Assembly: GCA_016081115.2 (NCBI GenBank)
Contig: JABTTQ020000016.1
Span: 62,001-126,000, forward strand
Source: Rehmannia glutinosa
Lineage: Eukaryota; Streptophyta; Magnoliopsida; Lamiales; Orobanchaceae
DNA: 64,000 nucleotides
Reading direction: 5' to 3'
The translations under genes and the position numbers were made by a program. Numbering within the stretch: the stretch's first letter is position 1; each line of letters starts with the position of its first letter. Of this stretch, positions 57,303-64,000 are shown piece by piece. The notes beneath the pieces are model-generated. The model was given only the letters and a program-made list of their open reading frames with translations. It was not told where the DNA came from and ran no database searches.

Positions 57303-60300
57303 ATGCATTACTCCTCCTTCTCATCACCTTATTTTCCTCCATTTCTTGTTTTACATCTTCATCCCATGATGATGTCCTTGATTATCATTGTAATAATTTT
57401 TGTACTTTTCTTGTTGCAATGGAAATGGGTGAATAAACGTGGTTACAAAACGCGACTTCCCCCTGGATCCATGGGTTGGCCTTATATTGGTGAAACACTC
57501 AAGCTCTACACACAACACCCCAAAACCTTCTTTTCCATTAGGTCAAAAAGGTAATTAGTTAATTGCAATTTTTATATATCATCAACTTATGGTCATGTTT
57601 GGCATAGGTGCAAAGAACTTCCCTCAGCTTGCCCCGAGTTGGAAACGAGGCACTGAGGGAGTTTTTGCAAACTCTAGAAAAAGTGATTCTCAGCTTACAG
57701 ATGAAAAACATAATTGTGATTCTTTTAGATTCGAAACTCAAAAACGCAAAATTTATTCTCAGGTTACAGATGGAAAACATGATTGTATTTTTGAGTCTCG
57801 AAACTAAGAATCACTTTTTTTAGAGTTAGCAAACACTCCCTTAGAAAAAGAGAGTTACTTTTCACTCTAAAAAAGTTATTCAGAAAAATAATTTTTTTTG
57901 AGTTGTCGAAGCAGAATCACTTTTTTTAGAGTTAGCAAACACTCGAGAGAGTTATTTTTAACTCTAAAAAAATAATTTTCAAATTCGAAATATATATTTT
58001 GTTTTTACTTCTGAAAGATGAGAATCACTTTCCTTTTAGTATGGGAACACTCCTTAAGCAAACACTCCTTAATTTTAGGATAGGAGTAACCGAGCCGGCT
58101 GACTATGCCCCTGCGAGCACTCCCTAAGTAATTATGGTTGCTAGCACATATGATTCATGAGTTGCATTCCTATGTATCATTTAAGTCTTAATAATTCTTG
58201 AAAAAAAAAGTGACATTGTTTTGTTTTTTATTTAATTATCTAAAGGTATGGTAGCATATTCAAGAGTCACATATTGGGATGTCCATGTGTGATGATATCA
58301 AGCCCAGAAGCAGCAAAGATAGTTTTGGTGAGCAAAGCCCATCTTTTCAAGCCAACATATCCACCAAGCAAAGAGAAAATGATTGGACCTGAGGCACTCT
58401 TTTTCCACCAAGGTGATTACCACTCAATGCTCAAGAAATTGGTTCAGTCCTCATTTTCACCCTCTGCCATTAAAGGATCTGTTCATGCTATTGAAAATAT
58501 TGTCCTCAATTGTCTACCCAAATGGGAAAATGCCACCACTCCTATATACACTTTGCAAGAGATGAAAAAGGTAACTAATTATTGATCAGGGTTCGAACCC
58601 TGGAGTTTTGGAGTATTCAGTTACTTTGAATTTTATCCCCTCCCCAACAACCACTACTCTCAACGTATTAAAAAAAGGGATAATTACAAAAACACCCCTC
58701 AGGTTTGGGTTAATTACAAAAAAAACCCAAACATGTTTCGAAATTACAAAAAAACCCTTCAAGTAAATTTAAGGGGGGTAAGTACTGTTATATTTTTGTA
58801 AATGTCAAAGGATTTTTTGAAATATATTTCGAAAATCACAGGGAAAATTGTAAGACGGAATCAAACCTCAAGATTTTTTTGTAATTTTTAAAAAACTCTG
58901 GGTTTTTTTGTAAATAGCCCAAATCTTAGGGTATTTTTGTAATTATCCCAAAAAAAAACTATATATTATTTCATTTTTTCCGCTCAGCTGTCATTTTTTA
59001 TTTATTTCATTTTATTTTGGTTTTTTTAGTATGCTTTTGAGGTGGCTATGATTTCTGCCTTTGGTGACAACCCAGAACAAGAAACACAAGGAATTAAATG
59101 TTTGTACCAAAAGTTGGAGAAAGGGTACAATTCAATGCCTTTGGATTTTCCTGGCACTCCATTTCACAAAGCAATGAAGGTAAAGTAGTAGACATCATGA
59201 ATCATGTGTACACGTAGTTGTTGTACTCGGTATCACCTTTAAATTTTGGTCCAATATCTTTGAAAATTTTGGACATTTTGTTTGATTTTAATCAGAATTA
59301 TATAATTTTACCGTAATTGCTAACTAGGACCAATATGTATACGTTGATGTGTAATAAGTTTAGGATTTTTGATTTACACGTCAAATCAACAAAAATAGAC
59401 ATATAAATTTGAGAATTTTAATGATTTGGTGGCAATTAAGTGTCAAATCACCAAAATTCCCTATTTTTCTGACAGGAATGAGCTGACCAATCATAGTCAA
59501 TCTCCATAAAATATGACTAAAAATATCTAAATTTTTAAAAAAATATTTCAAATAAAATTTAAAGATTACTAAATTAAATCTCAAAATAGTCCAAGTTACA
59601 TGACTAAATAAATTATTTTCCCTACTATATTTATGCCTCCAAGTCAACATGAACAATAAAACAAATATCTCTCGCGCTTTTTTTTTTTTTTTTTTATCTT
59701 TTTGGTTTTTCGTCGTCTTCTTTATTTGGAGTACACAAGATTTTCTATTTCTCTTTGATGTTATTTTTTTAAAAAATTCACATGGATATTATATGCACGT
59801 CAAATATGTATTATTATTTTGTTGAATATATATTTTCAGACTTAATTGTTGTGCATTTATAATATAATATAAATTAAGTATTTGTTGTTACGTTGAAGTG
59901 CAGGCAAGGAAATCACTGAATGAGAGATTGAGGAAGTTAATTGAGAAGAGAAGAAGAAGTGGGGAAAGTGGTGGAGGCTTGCTTGGGATTTTGTTAAAAA
60001 AGCAGAAGCTGAATGAAATAAGTGATTCCCAAATAGCTGATAACATAATTGGAGTTATATTTGCAGCTCACGATACCACAGCAAGTGTGCTGACGTGGGT
60101 GCTCAAGTACTTGCACGATAATGCCAATGTCTTGGAAGCTGTCGTGGTAATTTATAACAAGACCTATTTATATTAATTTATATATATACATCCTTTCTTT
60201 CTCATCTCACATGTTTAATAATTAGGGTTATCTTTGACTTTGCGTCCCAAATTTTAGAGTTCCAAAAAAGCACATAATTCTCAGGAACGGAGCCAGAAAA

Positions 60301-63077
60301 TAAGGTTTAGGGGGGCGGAATTTATTTTTTCTTAAATTTGTAAAGAGGTACTTTTTATTTTTTAGAGGGGCGAAATGTTAAATTTTATATTAATTATGAC
60401 AGAAAATCGAAGTTGAGGGGGTGCGACCGCCGGCAGCCCCTAGCTCCATCCCTGACGACAATTTAGTTAATAAGATTTTGTATTTTTTACATCAAATTAC
60501 TCAAAATATAAAGTATTCTTTTGGGACATCAAAATAATAAGGGATAATTACCAAAAAAAAAACTGAAATTTTGGCTAATTACTAAATAATCTGGGGACGT
60601 TTCAAAATTGCAAAAAAAGAAAAAAAAAATCTGATTAGGGGGGCTTTGAAGTGTTTTCTGTTTATGAAAGAGAAACATGTAAGACACAATCATCCTTAAG
60701 ATTTTTAATCTTTTTTACAATTTTCAAAAATCTCTGTAGTTTTTTGTTATTAGTCTGAACCTCAGGGAGGTTTTTGTAATTATCCCAAATAACAAAAAAA
60801 AAAATCTCACTACAAGCAATTATAAATCCAAATTTTGTTGTATATATTCTTTGTACATGAAAAAATTGTTCCTTATTAAAGGAGATGTACAAATTATTGC
60901 ACCAGTTCAATATAGAAGTACTATCCATTACTTTCTTCTTCGTATTGTGTACAATGCATCCAATTTAATTAATGGTTTTGATTTCTAATTTTGACTAATT
61001 GTGTTTTAAGATGCATGAATAAGGGCACGTTTGATGATTTAATTCTTTTATTACATGTATGTTAATTTTAGATTTCATCATAACATATTAACATGTTAAG
61101 TACCATATTTCAGAGGGAGCAAGATGGAATTCGACGCAAGCTACAACATGAAGACAAACGTGCCCTTACGTGGGATGACACCCGACATATGCTGCTCACT
61201 ACCAGGGTACCTTTTTTTTTAAATTTTTTTCCTCTTCCCTTTTTATTTTTTATCTGTTGATTTTAAAAAAATCACCCCATTTTTATTTTTATTTTTATTA
61301 ACTAAACCAAACGCAAGAATTGGCATGTGCCTTTAATGGCATTTCATTTAGTTTCTTAAAAAGATCAAATATATATACACAATAAACATAATAGGACAAG
61401 TTTAAATCCTAATAATAGTAAACTAGTAGCTCTGTTGTAAGAATCTCTGCTTAACCCTAATTAGTCTCTGCCTAGGTGCTAGGCTTCCCTTGTCTGCTTA
61501 CGTTTTTCTTCTGATTAGGTCCGGCCCAGGTCCCACCTAACCCACCAAGGCTTTCTAGGCGCTAGATCCCAGTCTGCCGCCCCACTATCGCCTAAGTACC
61601 TTTGAGTTTTAATTTCACGCATTTTAATTGGATCATATATTTACTCGAGTTTTGTACATGTTGATATTATTATCAGGTGATACAGGAGACCTTAAGAAGT
61701 GCTAGCATTCTATCATTTACTTTCAGAGAGGCAGTTGAAGATGTTGAATTCCAAGGTTATGTCATCCCCAAAGGTTGGAAGGTTCTCCCTCTCTTTAGGA
61801 CCATTCACCACTCTTCGGATTTCTTCCCCCAACCAGAAATATTTGACCCTTCAAGATTTGAGGTAATTTAATTTTATATGCTTTTTAATTAAAGTATTAT
61901 ATAGAGTGTAACAAATTAAATAAACTTAAATGAAAAACAAAATGAAGTGGTCACAATTAGAATAATTCAAGATTCTTGGAGTGGGACATTTTAATCTATT
62001 CTCTTTGTCTCAAAAAATATAAGGTTGTCAATGTGTCAATTATCTTGGTGCCGTGTTATCTCTTTCCATCATTATTATTCAATCTTCCTTCATCTTTGGG
62101 CCTTAGTTAGCCCCTATATGATGTTGAAAATCTTCAAGTTATCACAACACGTGACCTACTCTTGTAGGGTACCTACTTTTTATGCACAAGCATCTCTACA
62201 CTCATAAGAAACATGGGCTTTGGATAAATTAAAGGAAAAGAGGTTTTTCTGGTTCAATTTGATATTTAGTTTTTTAAATAGTCACTTTTAAATTTGAGTC
62301 TAATATCTTTTCAAATATTTTTATATTTAATCCAATTTTAACCGGAATTGTGTAATTTTACCGTAATTGCTAACTAGGATCGATAGGTGCTAATTTGTCT
62401 AAAAAAGTTAGGGGTTTTGCTGGTCTTGTGCAAAAATTGACACTCACATAAATTTTTTGGGTTTTAACATTTTGGTGATAATTTTTGCACCAAATCACCG
62501 AAATACCTAATTCTTTTGATGTCTTTGCACATAATCGGCCGAGTCAATAATTTACCGATAAAATTATATAATCTTCAAGTTAAAATAGGACTAAGTGTCA
62601 AGTTTGTTTAAAAGATATTTGACTAATATTTAAATGTAACGACTAAATCTCAAAATACTGCAAGTTACATAACCAACGAAATCATTTTCCCTAAATTAAA
62701 TATGTACGTAATTATACATGTGCACGTACGTACACATTTATATACATATGTATGCAATAATATATGTACAATATAACATCGATAATTTAATACTCAATTA
62801 AATAATAACATCGTTTAAATAATACTTTTGGTCAGTCCCGACTTGGGGACAATAAGCAAATTAATAATTAACTATTTTACTATCTGACTAAATTAATAAA
62901 TATAGGCAATCTCAAGATTATTAATTTATCGAGGTTTAACTATACATGTTTATAGCAGGTTCCTCCGAAACCTAATACGTACATCCCGTTTGGCAATGGG
63001 GCTCATTCTTGTCCTGGAAGTGAACTTGCTAAGCTTGAGATGCTCATTTTCCTCCACCACCTCACTACCACATATAG
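57303..63077 (+). CDS. CYP707A: CYP707A cytochrome P450, abscisic acid 8'-hydroxylase (last exon missing)
   Basis: ER-anchored P450 that 8'-hydroxylates abscisic acid, the main ABA breakdown step. Exons: 57303-57550, 58246-58570, 59030-59179, 59904-60146, 61114-61206, 61677-61862, 62959-63077; all borders are GT-AG and the phases agree, giving 454 residues. Seen: N-terminal hydrophobic anchor; LPPGSMGWPYIGETLKLY; GCPCVMISSPEAAK; I-helix AAHDTTAS (295-302); ExxR as ETLR (357-360); FREAVEDVEFQGYVIPKGWK with the FDPSRFE (PERF-like) block; heme loop PFGNGAHSCPG with ligand Cys433. The start may be Met 57303 or Met 57366. The final exon (about 40 residues, from the W after TTTYR) was not found before position 64000. 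Introns 1, 2, 4 and 5 each contain MITEs. Confidence 0.93.
57600..58110. mobile_element. MITE-rich segment in CYP707A intron 1
   Basis: GAGGGAGTTTTTGCAAACTC and later (RC) AAGGGAGTGTTTGCTAACTC form the inverted ends of an element at about 57655-57845; further TTTTTTTAGAGTTAGCAAAC copies follow (57810, 57920). The ends resemble the MITE at 31605. Non-coding. Confidence 0.5.
58586..58660. repeat. SINE-like fragment in CYP707A intron 2
   Basis: GGGTTCGAACCCTGG followed by TATTCAGTTACTTTGAATTT and TATCCCCTCCCCAACAA is the inverted partner of 45880-45950. The TTCGAACCC core looks like a tRNA B box but no tRNA cloverleaf can be folded around it. Confidence 0.45.
58677..58949. mobile_element. Mutator-like MITE family A, copy 7, in CYP707A intron 2
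   Basis: 273 bp, from GGGATAATTACAAAAACACC to TTTTGTAATTATCCC. Flanks TTAAAAAAA and AAAAAAAAA (7 of 9) are uninformative because of the A run. Confidence 0.8.
59226..59632. repeat. Repeat shared by CYP707A introns 3 and 6, copy 1
   Basis: Shares AATTTTACCGTAATTGCTAA then CTAGGA, CAAATCACC, and CTCAAAATA then CAAGTTACAT blocks in the same order with 62253-62695. About 400 bp, non-coding, of unknown class. Confidence 0.6.
60285..60457. mobile_element. hAT-like MITE (CGGAGCCAG type) in CYP707A intron 4
   Basis: The left TCAGGAACGGAGCCAGA and right (RC: TCAGGGATGGAGCTAGG) ends are inverted and resemble family D (40423, 45124) and 44628. Target duplication not clear. Confidence 0.65.
60541..60786. 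mobile_element. Mutator-like MITE family A, copy 8, in CYP707A intron 4
   Basis: 246 bp, from GGGATAATTACC to GTAATTATCCC. Flanks AAATAATAA (60532-60540) and AAATAACAA (60787-60795) match at 8 of 9 positions. Confidence 0.85.
61430..61602. mobile_element. hAT MITE family B, copy 4 (decayed), in CYP707A intron 5
   Basis: CTCTGTTGTAAGAATCTCTG and the blocks CTAATTAGTCTCTGCCTAGG and CTAGGCGCTAGATCCCAGTC match family B in order. Ends and target duplication are eroded. Confidence 0.65.
62253..62695. repeat. Repeat shared by CYP707A introns 3 and 6, copy 2
   Basis: Same-orientation partner of 59226-59632. It fills much of the 1096-bp intron 6. Confidence 0.6.
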
Positions 63078-63732
63078 GTACTTTCTCTAGACATTTTTCT
63101 CTTAATTATTTTATAACACTTACCGACTTACGTATATAATTTTGAAATTTTTTAATGGACTATCTAAGTGTGATAGACATGTCCAATTAAATGTCCATAA
63201 ATTCACTGCAGAATAATAACTTGGAGGTACATGTATATTTGGTGGCATATATATTAATGTCGACTAAAATGTAGCATTGGAAATGTGTATACAAAGATTT
63301 ACTAGTGCATTGTCGATCTTCTTGTATGGGAATCGAATCTTAATATATACTATAGGAGTCAGTCTAGGTTTGGACCATTTATTTTTGTTCCCTTGGGGAG
63401 TACAATGTGGTCCTAAAAAACAAAGAGAGTTGGTGATTATTATTGATTGTGATAGAGAGGATTATATAGGAAAAAATTGTGATCACTCACAATAGTCAAC
63501 CTATAGCTATCTATCCACACATATGACATGCATGCACCCAAATCAAAGTTTTAGGCTTACGTACTTCAGGGCTGCTCCTTATCTTAGGCCAATGAGTCAG
63601 TCGACTCGGACAGAAAAAAAATACAAAATTTAGACGCTTAAATTTTTTGTATAAAAAAATCGCCTTTTATATACAATACATATATAAAATAAATAAAATA
63701 GTACACCAAGTTCAATGTTTGTCACTTCTGAA
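63078..63732. other. Presumed CYP707A intron 7
   Basis: Follows the donor GTACTT after exon 7. No exon encoding the expected C-terminus was seen. The open stretch 63277-63495 has no P450 similarity. Confidence 0.4.
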
Positions 63733-63972
63733 ACATTAAAGGGGAGGCCGAGGTTCAAAAAAGTTTTCTATTGCAGCTTATCGGTCGAGCTCTGCTACCA
63801 AGAATGAAGGGTCCATATCAATTCTCCTTGCTAACAAAATTATCACAGTTAATTTTTTTAAGGCCTAGGTTCAAAAAAGTTTTCAATTGCAGTCGAGCTT
63901 TCCTACCAAGAATGAAGGGTCATATCAATTCTCGTTGCTAACAAAAATATCGCAGTTAATTTTTTTTAAGGC
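63733..63972. repeat. Two tandem copies of an about 120-bp unit
   Basis: GAGGTTCAAAAAAGTTTTC at 63750 recurs as TAGGTTCAAAAAAGTTTTC at 63867; both continue with TACCAAGAATGAAGGGTC, ATATCAATTCTC and TTGCTAACAAAA. Non-coding. Confidence 0.7.
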
Positions 63973-64000
63973 CCAAAATTTAAATTTTTTCAAATTTAAA

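Noticed and set aside
58586..58610. Possible tRNA gene at GGTTCGAACCC
   Set aside because: Only the T-arm-like core is present; no acceptor, D or anticodon stem can be folded. The match at 45880-45950 shows it is a dispersed repeat.

Overview
This is nuclear DNA of a flowering plant. Genes are split by AT-rich introns with GT-AG borders. The host genes belong to plant-only or plant-expanded families: ZIP metal transporter, LRR receptor-like kinase, P-class PPR, ROTUNDIFOLIA-like peptide, SIAMESE-related CDK inhibitor and CYP707A. Most of the remaining DNA is transposable elements. A eudicot is clear; an asterid such as a Lamiales species is my guess from the look of the proteins and repeats, not something shown here.

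Layout. 0.6-2.5 kb (-): ZIP2/ZIP11-type metal transporter, last short exon not found. 4.1-6.4 kb (-): BIR1-like LRR receptor with a degenerate, shortened pseudokinase. 8.3-11.7 kb (+): a PPR gene resembling Arabidopsis At4g11690, split by a 1.66-kb TRIM-like LTR element and carrying further frameshifts. 12.7-19.2 kb: a hAT element containing a long inverted copy of itself, with another MITE inside the inverted arm. 19.8-20.8 kb (-): two phase-matched exons of an unidentified gene. 21.8-22.1 kb (-): RTFL/DVL small peptide gene. 22.5-32.9 kb: nested MITEs, a CACTA-like element and SINEs. 33.1-37.9 kb (+): complete-length Ty1-copia element with broken reading frames. 38.0-38.2 kb (-): SMR-type CDK inhibitor. 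38.8-48.8 kb: MITEs, SINEs and a LINE fragment. 49.07-56.25 kb: three terminal-inverted-repeat elements in a row, each bounded on both sides by (TA)n; the middle one holds a Ulp1-like protease remnant and a small two-exon frame. 57.3-63.1 kb (+): CYP707A (abscisic acid 8'-hydroxylase), seven exons seen, last exon outside the window or not found.

The host genes are independent loci and do not form a pathway or operon. The main theme is repeat biology. At least nine copies of one Mutator-like MITE (9-bp target duplications), several hAT MITE families with 8-bp duplications and multiple nested insertions are visible; the introns of the ZIP, BIR1-like and CYP707A genes carry several of them. Coordinates of exons come from manual reading of splice borders and reading phase. 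Many ORFs (PPR, copia, hAT) are broken by one-base indels, so base-level assembly error is a live alternative to decay.
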